Below, one piece after another: positions 1 to 8,199 of a stretch of 64,000 bases of DNA. A model generated the notes under the pieces. The model was not told the DNA's origin. It ran no database searches and saw nothing but the letters and a program-made list of their open reading frames with translations. The stretch is from positions 1,488,001-1,552,000 of the forward strand of contig CAWCOL010000009.1 of NCBI GenBank assembly GCA_963797175.1, written 5' to 3'. Position numbers and translations under genes: made by a program. Source of the DNA: DATLLN01 sp963797175. Lineage in GTDB: Bacteria > Actinomycetota > Thermoleophilia > Gaiellales > JAICJC01. The stretch's first letter is position 1. Every line of letters begins with the position of its first letter.

Positions 1-196
1 TGCCCGAGGACGACTCCAGCTGGATCCGGATCGCCAGCGCCAGCAGGCCACCGACCAGGAAGAAGAACGCGGTCAGCAACAGGTACATGATCCCGATCCG
101 CTTGTGGTCGACCGTGGTCAGCCACTCGATCAGCGTGTTGCGGCCGCGGGGCGACGGAGCCTCGACCTGCGGCGGCGCGGCGACGTCGGTGGCCAT
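1..196 (-). CDS. ctaD: Cytochrome c oxidase subunit I, N-terminal part (runs off the left edge)
   Basis: Catalytic heme-copper subunit of the aa3-type terminal oxidase in the cytoplasmic membrane. Only about 65 N-terminal residues are visible: a Pro-rich cytoplasmic start, then the family hallmark TTVDHKRIG immediately before the first membrane helix (FFFLVGG). The ATG at 196-194 overlaps the ctaC stop by one base (TGATG), so the two subunits are translationally coupled. The heme and CuB ligands lie outside the window and could not be checked. Confidence 0.93.
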   Translation of the reverse strand, partial: MATDVAAPPQVEAPSPRGRNTLIEWLTTVDHKRIGIMYLLLTAFFFLVGGLLALAIRIQLESSSG

Positions 197-921
197 CAGG
201 CGCTCCCCATCAGCGCGTCGTAGTTCGCGACGGACAGCACCTTGACGGTGATCGTCATCGTCGCGTGCCCGTCACCGCAGAACTCGGCGCACTGGCCGGT
301 GTAGGTGCCCGTGTGGTCGGCCTTGAACCAGGTGTGGTTCATGCGGCCCGGGATCGCGTCCACCTTCTGGCCGAGGTCCGGCACCCACCAGTCGTGGATC
401 ACGTCCTTGGAGGTGATCAGCAGCTCGATCGGCCGGCCGACCGGCGCGTACAGCGTGTTCGGCTCGGCCTTCTTGGGCGCCGCGCCGCCGGGGTACCTGA
501 ACGTCCAGCCGAACTGCTGCGCCAGCACGTGCACGCGCATCGCGCCCTTGGGCGTGTCGTCGACCGTCGGCATCTTGTAGATCGTGAAGCCGGCCAGCCC
601 GACCAGGATCAGGATCGGCACGATCGTCCAGCCCAGCTCGAGCCGGGTGGAGCCGTGGGTCTGCGGCGGGTCGGGGTCGCCGGGCCGCTCCCGGAACCGG
701 ATCGCGGAGTAGAGCAGGAAGCCGCCGACGAGGACGAAGATCGTGACGGTGACGCCCAGGATCGCGAGGTAGATCTCGTTGATCGCGTCCGCGTTGGGCG
801 AGTGCGGAGGCTCGGGAGTCGCCGTGTTGGCCAGCGCTGGAGCCGCGAGGAGGAGGCTGGAGACGGTCACCGAGAACACCGCGATCAGCATCCCTGCCAG
901 GCGACTGCGTGTCCGGATCAC
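196..921 (-). CDS. ctaC: Cytochrome c oxidase subunit II (CuA subunit)
   Basis: 241 aa. It receives electrons from cytochrome c through the binuclear CuA centre and passes them to subunit I. An N-terminal signal-like helix (residues about 10-31) and two further helices (about 50-72 and 97-115) precede a periplasmic cupredoxin domain. The CuA set is complete: a His in VIHDWWVP and the motif CAEFCGDGHATM with both Cys, His and Met. The start is the GTG at 921, preceded by a strong GGGAGGA ribosome site, so this gene has a leader; a TAGAAT -10 candidate lies at 967-972 on the minus strand. Translationally coupled to ctaD. Confidence 0.96.
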   Translation of the reverse strand: MIRTRSRLAGMLIAVFSVTVSSLLLAAPALANTATPEPPHSPNADAINEIYLAILGVTVTIFVLVGGFLLYSAIRFRERPGDPDPPQTHGSTRLELGWTIVPILILVGLAGFTIYKMPTVDDTPKGAMRVHVLAQQFGWTFRYPGGAAPKKAEPNTLYAPVGRPIELLITSKDVIHDWWVPDLGQKVDAIPGRMNHTWFKADHTGTYTGQCAEFCGDGHATMTITVKVLSVANYDALMGSA

Positions 922-950
922 GTTCCTCCCTGTACGAGTGAGGCCACCCC

Positions 951-1004
951 AGCGGTGGGCGCTCGGATTCTACAAGCGGCCGTGGCCGAGCGTAGCGCCC
1001 ACCG
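951..1004. promoter_or_regulatory. Inverted repeat flanking the ctaC promoter
   Basis: CGGTGGGCGCT at 953-963 is matched by its perfect reverse complement AGCGCCCACCG at 994-1004. The 30-bp spacer holds the minus-strand TAGAAT -10 candidate for ctaC (967-972) and a nested CGGCC-GT-GGCCG palindrome. It lies just past the end of the SPFH gene, so it may act as that gene's terminator hairpin, as an operator pair for ctaC, or both. Confidence 0.45.
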
Positions 1005-1008
1005 GGGC

Positions 1009-2001
1009 CTACGTGTCGGACTCCGGCGGGGCGATCCGGGGCGGGGCCGGGCGCTCCTTCGGCGGCTTCCGCTCGGCGTCGTCGGGGGCGGCGCCCTGTG
1101 CGAAGGCCGCGCCCAGCCCGGCCACGGCCGCCATCGCGTCGGATGCTCCGGCCGGGAGCAGCAGCAGCTTGTTGGCGTCGCCCGCCGCAACCGCCGGCAG
1201 GGCGTCGAGGTACTTGTAGCCGAGCATGTCGGATGGACGGATCTGCTTGTCCCTGACGGTGTCGAACACGTTCTGGAGGGCCTCCGCCTCGCCCTTGGCC
1301 CGCAGCGCCCGCGCCTGCCGGTCGCCCTCGGCGCGCAGCACCAGCGACTGCTGGTCGGCCTCGGCCGAGAGGATCACGGCCTGCCGCTGGCCCTCCGCCC
1401 GCAGGATCGCCGACTGCTTCTCGCCCTCGGCCTGGAGGATCGTCGCCCGCTTGGCCCGGTCGGCGCGCATCTGCTGCTCCATCGCCTCCTGGATCGAGCG
1501 CGGCGGGTCGATGCTCTTCAGCTCGACGCGGGTGACGCGGACGCCCCACTTCTCGGTCGCCTCGTCCAGCACGATCCGCAGCTGGGTGTTGATCTGGTCG
1601 CGGCTGGTCAGCGTCTGCTCCAGCGTCATCGCGCCGACCAGGTTGCGCAGCGTCGTCTGGGCGAGCTGCTCCATCGCCAGCAGGAAGTTCGCCACCTCGT
1701 ACGTGGCGCGGAAGGCGTCGGTGACCTGGAAGTAGACGACCGTGTCGATCGCGATCGTCACGTTGTCCTCGGTGATGACGGGCTGCGGCGGGAACGGCTG
1801 CACGGTCTCGCGCATGTCCACCACCACCCGCATCCGGTCGAAGAAGGGGATGACGAGGTGCAGTCCGGGGCTCAGCGTCGCCCGGTACTTGCCGAACCGC
1901 TCGATCATGCCGACGTGGCTCTGCCGCACCACGCGCACCGCGGACGCGACCATCACGATCGCGAGCAGTGCCAGGACGAGTGCGACGATCAACCCTGCCA
2001 T
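1009..2001 (-). CDS. SPFH/band-7 (stomatin, QmcA-like) membrane protein
   Basis: 330 aa. One N-terminal membrane anchor (residues about 3-22) is followed by the band-7 domain (VVRQSHVGMIERFGKY... to SIDPPRSIQEAM). Then comes a long Ala/Glu/Gln-rich coiled coil with repeated LRAEG(D/E)RQA units (about 205-260) and a Pro-rich tail. Family members form large oligomeric scaffolds that organise membrane microdomains and associated proteases. It shares one base with the upstream NfeD gene (overlap at 2001), the classic SPFH-NfeD operon. The tail ends in charged Pro/Lys/Arg sequence of unknown role. Confidence 0.9.
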   Translation of the reverse strand: MAGLIVALVLALLAIVMVASAVRVVRQSHVGMIERFGKYRATLSPGLHLVIPFFDRMRVVVDMRETVQPFPPQPVITEDNVTIAIDTVVYFQVTDAFRATYEVANFLLAMEQLAQTTLRNLVGAMTLEQTLTSRDQINTQLRIVLDEATEKWGVRVTRVELKSIDPPRSIQEAMEQQMRADRAKRATILQAEGEKQSAILRAEGQRQAVILSAEADQQSLVLRAEGDRQARALRAKGEAEALQNVFDTVRDKQIRPSDMLGYKYLDALPAVAAGDANKLLLLPAGASDAMAAVAGLGAAFAQGAAPDDAERKPPKERPAPPRIAPPESDT

Positions 2002-2468
2002 CAGGTCTCCTTCTCGAGTTCGGGGTGCTCCTCGGGCGAGGTGATGACGAGGGCGGTGACGCCGCGGATCTCGACCACCTCCACCCGGGAGCCTTGGGGG
2101 ATCGCCTCATGCTCGAAGTAGCTGCGCGCCGACCAGATCTCACCGCTCACCCGCACCTGGCCGGGCTCGAGCTGGCCGATCGGCGCCGTGACGACGCCGA
2201 TCCTGCCGCGCATTGCCTCGGCGCCCATCGGCACCGCGGGCGTGTCCGTCCCGGCCAGCCGCACGAGCCATGGCCGCGTCAGGTAGACGCCGGCGACCGA
2301 TAGCCCGGCGAACGCCAGGATCTGCACCGGAACCGGGGCGCCGATGCCTGCCAGCACCGCGCAGATGCCGGCGGCGATGCCGAAGTAGAGGGTGTAGAAC
2401 GAGGTGGTCGTGGCCTCCACGACGAGGGCGACGACCGCAATCACGATCCAGATTCCCCAATCGGGCAT
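2001..2468 (-). CDS. NfeD family membrane protein
   Basis: 155 aa. Closely spaced hydrophobic helices at about residues 5-70 are followed by a C-terminal OB-fold-like beta domain (GRIGVVTAPIGQLEPGQVRVSGEIWSA). This is the short NfeD form without the N-terminal ClpP-like protease. NfeD partners SPFH proteins in membrane quality control and microdomain formation. A TACGCT hexamer (2480-2475) lies exactly six bases before the ATG with no Shine-Dalgarno sequence, so the NfeD-SPFH transcript is probably leaderless. Confidence 0.88.
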   Translation of the reverse strand: MPDWGIWIVIAVVALVVEATTTSFYTLYFGIAAGICAVLAGIGAPVPVQILAFAGLSVAGVYLTRPWLVRLAGTDTPAVPMGAEAMRGRIGVVTAPIGQLEPGQVRVSGEIWSARSYFEHEAIPQGSRVEVVEIRGVTALVITSPEEHPELEKET

Positions 2469-2474
2469 GGTGTT

Positions 2475-2480
2475 AGCGTA
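2475..2480 (-). promoter_or_regulatory. Leaderless -10 element of nfeD
   Basis: TACGCT (TAnnnT) followed by AACACC and the ATG of the NfeD gene. It is a representative example of the six-base -10 to start spacing seen throughout the window. Confidence 0.55.
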
Positions 2481-2534
2481 GATGACGCGACCGGTGCGGG
2501 TGTGGCCGCGATGCCACTGTTACCCTCCCGCTCG

Positions 2535-3698
2535 ATGCAGATCGAGGCGATCACGGATGCGGCCCGCCTGGAGGGGCTGGTGGCCGACATCCGGGGCGAG
2601 GGGCGGTTTGCCCTCGACACCGAGTTCGTGTGGGAGCGGACGTATGCTCCCCGGCTGTGCCTGGCGCAGGTCGCGACCAGCTCGCGGCTGGCGGTGATCG
2701 ACCCCGTCGAGGGCGCTCCGCTGGAGCCGCTGGGCGAGCTGCTGGCCGATCCCGACGTGGACGTGGTGATGCACGCGCCGGCGGCCGATCTGACCGGCTT
2801 CGCCCTCCACTTCGGCACCCGGCCGGCCGGCGTGTTCGACGCGCAGCTCGCCGCCGGGTTCGCCGGGCTGGGCGGATCGCTCTCGCTGGAGCGGATGCTC
2901 GACCAGTCGGTCGGCGTCAAGCTGCATCATTCCGAGGGCTTCACCGACTGGTCGAAGCGCCCGCTGACCGAGACGCAGGTCGAGTACGCCGCGGACGACG
3001 TCCGCCACCTGCTGGCCGCCGCCGATGCGCTGCGGGCGCGGCTGGACGGGCAGGGCCGGTGGAGCTGGGCCGCCGAGGAGATGGAGCGGCGGTTCGGCCG
3101 CGAGGCGGGGATCGTGCAGGATCCCGACGAGGCGTGGCAGCGCGTGCAGGGCCGCGGCAAGCTGCGCGCGGGCCAGCTCGGCTCGCTGGTCGCCCTGGCC
3201 GCGTGGCGCGAGCGCGAGGCGCGGCGGCGTGACATCCCGGTCGCCTGGCTGGTGCGCGACGCGACGCTGATCGAGCTGGCCCGCCGCCGACCGCGCTCGG
3301 CAGCCGACGCCGAGGGCATCCGCGGCCTGCAGCTCAAGCGCGGGCCGCAGCTGGACGGCATGCTGGCCGCCGTGGCGGCCGGCGACGAGATCACGATCGA
3401 CCGGCCGGCCGAGACGTCGGCCGAGCTGCGGACGCGGCTGCGGGCGGTGCTGCCGCTGGCCAGCGCCGTCCTGCAGGCGCGGTGCGGCGCCGCCGGGATC
3501 GCATCCGAGCTGGTTGCCACCCGGGACGACCTGGAGACGCTGATCCGCCACCAGGCCGGGGAGGACTCGCGCGAGCCCGCGCTGCTCTCGGGCTGGCGGC
3601 GAGAGCTGGCGGGCGACTCGCTGATGGCGCTCCTGCGCGGCGAGGTCGTGCTGCGCGTGGTCGATGGCCCGCCGCATGTGAGCGAGCAGCCGGTGTGA
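2535..3698 (+). CDS. rnd: Ribonuclease D-like 3'-5' exonuclease with HRDC domain
   Basis: 387 aa from the chosen start. The DEDDy exonuclease domain (residues about 1-180) shows ExoI (FALDTEFVWERTY), ExoII (MHAPAADLTGF) and ExoIII (YAADDVRHLL). One or two HRDC-type helical domains follow (about 200-375). The family trims tRNA and other structured RNA 3' ends. An ORF extends upstream to GTG 2502, but TACCCT at 2521-2526 is eight bases before ATG 2535, so I prefer the internal ATG as a leaderless start. The stop overlaps the next gene (GTGA at 3695-3698). Confidence 0.88.
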   Translation: MQIEAITDAARLEGLVADIRGEGRFALDTEFVWERTYAPRLCLAQVATSSRLAVIDPVEGAPLEPLGELLADPDVDVVMHAPAADLTGFALHFGTRPAGVFDAQLAAGFAGLGGSLSLERMLDQSVGVKLHHSEGFTDWSKRPLTETQVEYAADDVRHLLAAADALRARLDGQGRWSWAAEEMERRFGREAGIVQDPDEAWQRVQGRGKLRAGQLGSLVALAAWREREARRRDIPVAWLVRDATLIELARRRPRSAADAEGIRGLQLKRGPQLDGMLAAVAAGDEITIDRPAETSAELRTRLRAVLPLASAVLQARCGAAGIASELVATRDDLETLIRHQAGEDSREPALLSGWRRELAGDSLMALLRGEVVLRVVDGPPHVSEQPV

Positions 3699-5542
3699 CC
3701 AGAGCGTCCGGGGCGCTCCTGCTGGGCGCCTCGTCGATGTTCGCGACGATGTACTCCACGCAGGCGATCCTGCCCGAGCTGGGCCGGGATCTGGATGCGT
3801 CGCCCGCCGAGGCGGGCCTGACCGTGACCGTGGTGGTGCTGGCGGTGGCGCTGGGCGGGTGGGTGCACGGGCCGCTCTCCGACCGGGTCGGGCGGCGTCA
3901 CGTGATGGTCACCTCGGCCGCGCTGCTGGTGGTGCCGACGGCGCTGCTCGGCCTCGCGCCGGGGATGGAGGCGCTGCTCGCGCTGCGGTTCGTCCAGGGC
4001 GCGCTGATGCCCGGCCTGCTGGTGGTCGCGGTGCCCTACGTGACCGAGCGGTTCCACGGCGTCGCCCAGGGGCGGGCGATGGGTGCGTACACGTCGTCGC
4101 TGGTGCTGGGCGGGTTCGTCGGCCGGGTGGGCACGGCGGTGCTTGCCGGGTGGCTGGGCTGGCGGCTGGCGTTGTCCAGTCTGTCACTGCTGGTGGCCGC
4201 GGGCGCGGTGACGATGTGGCGCTGGCTGCCGGTGGACACCGTCGTGCCGTCGTCGCGGCCGCTGCTCTCCGCGGTGCGCTCCCATCTGGGCAACGGTCCG
4301 CTCCTGCTGAACGCGTGCACCGCCGGGGCGGCCTTCTTCGGCTTCGTCGGCGTGTTCACCTACGCGACCTACCGGCTCACCGACCCGCCCATCGACCTCA
4401 CGCTGGGCCAGGCCGGCCTCGTCTACGGCGTCTGGCTGGTGGGGCTGCTGGTCACGCCGATCACCGGCCTCGCCGGCCGGATCGGGCCGCTGCGGGTGGT
4501 GCCGTGGCTGCTCGTCCTCTCGATCGGCGGCGCGCTGGCCACGCTGGTGGACAGCCTGCCCGCGATCGTGCTGGGTCTGGCCGCGATGGCGCTCGCGATG
4601 TTCACGATCGTGCCGGCCTGCCAGCTGCTGATCCCCCGGCTGGCCGACCATCACCGCGGCACGGCGACCAGCCTGCACCTCACCGTCTACTACACGGCCG
4701 GCGGCCTGGGCGGCTACCTCCCCGGGTTCGCGCTCGACCGCAGCTGGGCGGCGCTTGTGGCGCTCTGCTCCGGGTCGGTCGGCCTCGGCCTGGCCGCGTG
4801 TCTGGGGCTGCGGGCGACCGGTGCCGGAGCCGCGGCATCGCGTAACGGGCCGGTGGTGGCGGGAGACAGTCCGGGTATGCTCGCCGTCATGCCGGAGATG
4901 GCCGCCGCGCCCTATCTCTCACCGGAGGAGCGCGATCTGGTGGAACGGCTGCGGGCCGGTGACGAGCAGGCGTTCATGGAGCTGGTGGAGCGGTACCACC
5001 CGGGCATGGTGCGGCTGGCGCGGCGGTTCGTGTCCAGCCAGGCGGTGGCCGAGGAGGTGGCGCAGGAGGCCTGGGAGGGCGTGCTGCGCGGCATCGACCG
5101 GTTCGAGGGCCGCTCGTCGCTGCGGACGTGGATCTACCGGATCCTGACCAACACGGCCAAGACGCGCGGGCAGCGGGAGGGTCGCAGTGTGCCGTTCTCG
5201 TCGCTGGGAGGCGATGACGACGGGCCATCGGTCGATCCCGACCGGTTCGTGCCCGAGGGGGCGCAGTGGGCGGGGCACTGGGCGAGCCCGCCGCGGCCGT
5301 GGGACGACGGCCCCGAGGGGCGCCTGCTGGGCGCCGAGACGCGGGCGGTGATCGACCGCGCGATCGCGGCGCTGCCGCCCAACCAGGCAACGGTTATCCG
5401 GCTGCGGGACATCGAGGGCTTCCCGTCCGCGGACGTGCGCGAGCTGCTGGACATCAGCGAGGCGAATCAGCGGGTGCTGCTGCACCGGGCGCGGTCGAAG
5501 GTGCGCGCGGCCATCGAGGAGTATCTGGAGGCGACGGGATGA
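3695..5542 (+). CDS. MFS transporter (YnfM-like), reading frame continuous with an ECF sigma factor
   Basis: Residues 1 to about 390 form a complete 12-helix major facilitator: the loop-2 motif GPLSDRVGRR and a second-half repeat through GGLGGYLPGF. It probably exports a small hydrophobic compound. The GTG start at 3695 overlaps the RNase D stop. Unusually, no stop codon follows helix 12; after a linker of about 20 residues the same frame enters the sigma factor, giving 615 codons. A TAA in the neighbouring frame at 4843-4845 would end the transporter if one base were misread. I infer two proteins from one locus, but the sequence as given encodes one continuous ORF. Confidence 0.75.
   Translation: MTRASGALLLGASSMFATMYSTQAILPELGRDLDASPAEAGLTVTVVVLAVALGGWVHGPLSDRVGRRHVMVTSAALLVVPTALLGLAPGMEALLALRFVQGALMPGLLVVAVPYVTERFHGVAQGRAMGAYTSSLVLGGFVGRVGTAVLAGWLGWRLALSSLSLLVAAGAVTMWRWLPVDTVVPSSRPLLSAVRSHLGNGPLLLNACTAGAAFFGFVGVFTYATYRLTDPPIDLTLGQAGLVYGVWLVGLLVTPITGLAGRIGPLRVVPWLLVLSIGGALATLVDSLPAIVLGLAAMALAMFTIVPACQLLIPRLADHHRGTATSLHLTVYYTAGGLGGYLPGFALDRSWAALVALCSGSVGLGLAACLGLRATGAGAAASRNGPVVAGDSPGMLAVMPEMAAAPYLSPEERDLVERLRAGDEQAFMELVERYHPGMVRLARRFVSSQAVAEEVAQEAWEGVLRGIDRFEGRSSLRTWIYRILTNTAKTRGQREGRSVPFSSLGGDDDGPSVDPDRFVPEGAQWAGHWASPPRPWDDGPEGRLLGAETRAVIDRAIAALPPNQATVIRLRDIEGFPSADVRELLDISEANQRVLLHRARSKVRAAIEEYLEATG
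4889..5542 (+). CDS. ECF-type RNA polymerase sigma factor
   Basis: About 217 aa. Region 2 covers residues about 18-95 (FMELVERYHPGMVRLARRF, RTWIYRILTNTAK) and region 4 about 145-205 (ALPPNQATVIRLRDIEGF, LLHRARSKVR). A longer than usual acidic, Pro/Trp-containing linker joins them. It directs core polymerase to stress or envelope regulons. Two internal ATGs are possible: 4877 (GGGAGA 11 bases upstream) and 4889, preceded at seven bases by TATGCT; I chose the latter by the leaderless spacing. The stop overlaps the anti-sigma start (ATGA), the standard sigma/anti-sigma arrangement. Confidence 0.85.
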   Translation: MPEMAAAPYLSPEERDLVERLRAGDEQAFMELVERYHPGMVRLARRFVSSQAVAEEVAQEAWEGVLRGIDRFEGRSSLRTWIYRILTNTAKTRGQREGRSVPFSSLGGDDDGPSVDPDRFVPEGAQWAGHWASPPRPWDDGPEGRLLGAETRAVIDRAIAALPPNQATVIRLRDIEGFPSADVRELLDISEANQRVLLHRARSKVRAAIEEYLEATG

Positions 5543-5787
5543 GCAGCCGCGACGAGATCGCCTGCGTCGAGCTGGTCGAGGTCGTGACCGAGTACCTCGA
5601 GGGCGGCCTGTCCCCCGAGCAGCGTGCGCTGTTCGAGGCGCACGTGACGGGCTGCGACGGGTGCGTCACCTACGTCGAGCAGATCCGCCAGACGGTCGAC
5701 CTGTGCGGTGGCGTGGACGCCGGTGGCCTCGATCCGGCCGCGCGGAGCGCGCTGCTGCGCGCGTTCCACGGCTGGGCCGGGGCCTGA
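5539..5787 (+). CDS. Zinc-finger anti-sigma factor (ZAS/zf-HC2)
   Basis: 82 aa, cytoplasmic, with no membrane helix. It contains the ZAS motif H-x3-C-x2-C (HVTGCDGC, residues about 36-43), with a further Cys near the N-terminus (IACVELV) that could be the fourth zinc ligand. The long C-terminal membrane part of larger anti-sigma factors is absent. ZAS proteins bind and sequester the sigma factor, releasing it on thiol oxidation or other signals. Start ATG 5539 overlaps the sigma stop by four bases. Confidence 0.9.
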   Translation: MSSRDEIACVELVEVVTEYLEGGLSPEQRALFEAHVTGCDGCVTYVEQIRQTVDLCGGVDAGGLDPAARSALLRAFHGWAGA

Positions 5788-5793
5788 CCGCTC

Positions 5794-5816
5794 GTCGGTG
5801 GGCTCCGCCTGCCGAC
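5794..5816. terminator. Stem-loop between convergent genes
   Basis: A ten-base stem (GTCGGTGGGC / GCCTGCCGAC, two G-T pairs) with a TCC loop sits between the anti-sigma stop and the end of the M20 peptidase gene. No T-run follows on either strand, as is common in high-GC actinobacteria. A bidirectional terminator is inferred from position. Confidence 0.5.
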
Positions 5817-5822
5817 TCGGGT

Positions 5823-7139
5823 CTAGAGCGCGCCGATTGCCCGGCACGCCTCGACGCCGAACAGCGTCGCGTAGCCGAGGTCGTCGATGTGCAGCCGCTC
5901 GTCGCGGTTGTGTACGCCGGCGTAGGAGACCTCGAGCGGCGTGTGCCGTGACGGCCAGAAGCCGTAGGCGACCGTGCCGAACGTCTTGCGCATGAAGTGC
6001 GAGTCGGTGAAGCCGGTCGAGAGCGTCGGCAGCAGGATCGCACCGGGATCGTTGCGCTCGACGAACTGCCGGCAGATGTCGAACAGCGGCGTGTCGATCG
6101 GCGCGATGGTGCCGCCGGTCGGCTGCTCCAGGAACTCGAGCTCGTAGGGCAGGTCGCGGCCCAGCGCCGCCGTCAGCTCGGCGCGGAGGTCCTCCTCGGC
6201 CATGCCCGGCAGGATCCGGCAGTCGCACTCGACGCTGGCCCGGCCCGGCATCACGTTCCGCGCCGATGAGCCGCGCAGCCGCGTGGGCGCGATCGAGATG
6301 CCGAACAGCGGCGGGATCAGGTCGGGGAAGCCGGGGTGCAGCGTGGCGGCCTTCGCCATCGCGCCCTCCAGGTCGTCGCCGAAGGGCCCGACCAGCCCCT
6401 CGAGCATCGCCCGCGTCGAGGGCAGCACGTGCCGCTTCGTGCGGTGCTCAGCCAGCTGCGTGATCAGCGTTGCCAATCGGGGCACGGCATTCGCGCCGGA
6501 GGTGGGCATCGAGGCGTGGCCCGCCTCGCCCAGCGCCGTGACCAGCGCGGCGAGGGTCGCCTTCTCGCCGACGTTGATGGTGACGATGGTGCGCCCGTCG
6601 GCCAGCCGCAGGCGCTCGCCCGCGCCCTCGTTGAGCGCGTAGTCGCTGCGGATGTCGGGCCGCGCCTCGACCAGCCAGCTCATGCCGACGTCCTCGGTGC
6701 CGTCCTCCTCGTCCGCCTCGGCGACGAACAGCAGATCGCCGCGCGGCTGGAAGCCGGAGCGGGCCAGCGCGGCCATCGTCACGGCGCGGCTGGCGGTCTC
6801 GTTCTTCATGTCCACCGCGCCCCGGCCCCACACGTAGCCGTCCTCGTCCAGGTGCCCCTCGAAGGGCGGGTGCTGCCAGTCCTCGGCGTCGGCGGGGACG
6901 ACGTCGGTGTGGCCCAGCAGCGCCAGCGTCGGGCCCTCGCCCGTGCCCGGGATCCGGGCGATCAGGTTCGCGCGGTCGGGATCCTTCGCGGCCAGCTCAC
7001 AGGCGATGCCCGCCGACTCGAGGTACTCCTTCAGCAGCATCGCCGCCGGCGTCTCGCGCCCGGGAGGGTTCGACGTGTCGATCCGCAGCAGGTCGCGCAG
7101 CAGGCCGACCGTCTCGTCCCTCAGCGTCCGTTCGTCCAT
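5823..7139 (-). CDS. M20 family metallopeptidase
   Basis: 438 aa. Di-zinc hydrolase of the ArgE/DapE/CPG2 class, cleaving the amide bond of N-acylated amino acids or dipeptides in the cytoplasm. First metal and catalytic motif LLGHTDVVPAD, bridging Asp in GRGAVDMKN, and catalytic Glu pair in FVAEADEEDG. A dimerisation (lid) domain at residues about 185-300 interrupts the catalytic domain, which ends with the metal His in YAGVHNRDERL. I chose ATG 7139 because the 42 upstream codons look unlike protein. Substrate cannot be assigned. Confidence 0.88.
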   Translation of the reverse strand: MDERTLRDETVGLLRDLLRIDTSNPPGRETPAAMLLKEYLESAGIACELAAKDPDRANLIARIPGTGEGPTLALLGHTDVVPADAEDWQHPPFEGHLDEDGYVWGRGAVDMKNETASRAVTMAALARSGFQPRGDLLFVAEADEEDGTEDVGMSWLVEARPDIRSDYALNEGAGERLRLADGRTIVTINVGEKATLAALVTALGEAGHASMPTSGANAVPRLATLITQLAEHRTKRHVLPSTRAMLEGLVGPFGDDLEGAMAKAATLHPGFPDLIPPLFGISIAPTRLRGSSARNVMPGRASVECDCRILPGMAEEDLRAELTAALGRDLPYELEFLEQPTGGTIAPIDTPLFDICRQFVERNDPGAILLPTLSTGFTDSHFMRKTFGTVAYGFWPSRHTPLEVSYAGVHNRDERLHIDDLGYATLFGVEACRAIGAL

Positions 7140-7182
7140 CGCGCGGCATCTTCGCCGCTCCGCCCGCTCCGGGCAAATGGGA

Positions 7183-8199
7183 TCAGGCAGCTGGCTGTGA
7201 GTGGCGCCGCCAGGTGAGGCCGAGGATGGCGCCCAGGGCGATCGGCGGCAGGAAGGTGAGCGCACGGTAGAGCAGCACCGCGGCGACGACCTCGTCGTTG
7301 CTCCCGCCGAAGCCGACCAGCGCGGCCGACAGGCCCAGCTCGACCACTCCCAGCCCGCCCGGCGTGATCGGCACCGCCGTCAGCAGCCGCACCAGCGACC
7401 ACGATGCCAGCGCCTCCACCCAGGTCACCTGGCTGGAGTCGACGCCGACCGCGCGCAGCGAGACGAGCAGGACGGCGTACACCGACAGGTGCCCGGCCAG
7501 CTGGGCCAGCGTGATCACCCACCAGCGGCGCGCGAGCAGCTCGACCGCCTCCTGCCGGAACGTGACGAACGACGCGCCGACGCCGGTGTACGGGCCGCGC
7601 CGCACCACCCGCGCCAGCCGGGTGAGGATGCGCCCGGCCATGTCGCCGATCCGCAGCGCCTGCTGGTCGCTGCGCATGCCGACCACGATCCCCGCCAGCA
7701 CGGCGGCGAGCACGCCCAGGCCGATCAGGCTGGCGGTCTTCAGCAGCGGGTCGCTGGTGCCCTGGGCCGACAGCACCGCCACCGACACGATCGGGATCCC
7801 GACGTTGATCAGCTGATTCCAGACGCCGGTGACGATCACCGCGGCCGTCACCGCGGTCGTGGGGAAGGCCCACGCGCGGAGCATCGCGTAGGAGACGCCG
7901 ATGCCGACCGCGTCGCCGCCCGGCACGGCGCTGGAGAGGGCGGTGGAGGTTTGCGTCAGCACCATCGCCTGCCGGAACCCGAGGCCGGGCAGCGAGGCCA
8001 TCCAGGGCGGGGCGAACGTGACCACGTTGATCGCGGCGACGACCAGGAGCGCCAGGAGCCACTCGGGCGAGAGGTCGCGGATCACGTCGAACACCGCGGT
8101 GTAGTTCGCGATCTGCGGCAGCAGCAGCGCGAAGGTGACCGCGACGACCGCGATCGCAGCCCCGCCGCCAAGCGCGCGGCGGCGGCTGGGGAGCTTCAC
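7183..8199 (-). CDS. Lysylphosphatidylglycerol-synthase-like TM protein (YbhN/UPF0104 flippase-like)
   Basis: 338 aa, entirely hydrophobic with about 8 helices. It matches the membrane domain of MprF/YbhN proteins: the SSAVPGGDAVGIGVSYAML segment near residue 90 and the conserved VPITPGGLGVVELGLSAALVGFG near residue 290. The cytosolic aminoacyl-transferase domain of MprF is absent, so a lipid-flipping or unknown membrane role is more likely than lipid aminoacylation. Its start overlaps the upstream gene by four bases (8196-8199). Confidence 0.8.
   Translation of the reverse strand: MKLPSRRRALGGGAAIAVVAVTFALLLPQIANYTAVFDVIRDLSPEWLLALLVVAAINVVTFAPPWMASLPGLGFRQAMVLTQTSTALSSAVPGGDAVGIGVSYAMLRAWAFPTTAVTAAVIVTGVWNQLINVGIPIVSVAVLSAQGTSDPLLKTASLIGLGVLAAVLAGIVVGMRSDQQALRIGDMAGRILTRLARVVRRGPYTGVGASFVTFRQEAVELLARRWWVITLAQLAGHLSVYAVLLVSLRAVGVDSSQVTWVEALASWSLVRLLTAVPITPGGLGVVELGLSAALVGFGGSNDEVVAAVLLYRALTFLPPIALGAILGLTWRRHSQPAA

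Noticed and set aside
265..2143. Long open frames on both strands (over 600 codons) across the oxidase and SPFH genes
   Set aside because: They are Arg/Pro/Gly-rich shadows produced by high GC; the true genes in this span have complete family motifs in another frame.
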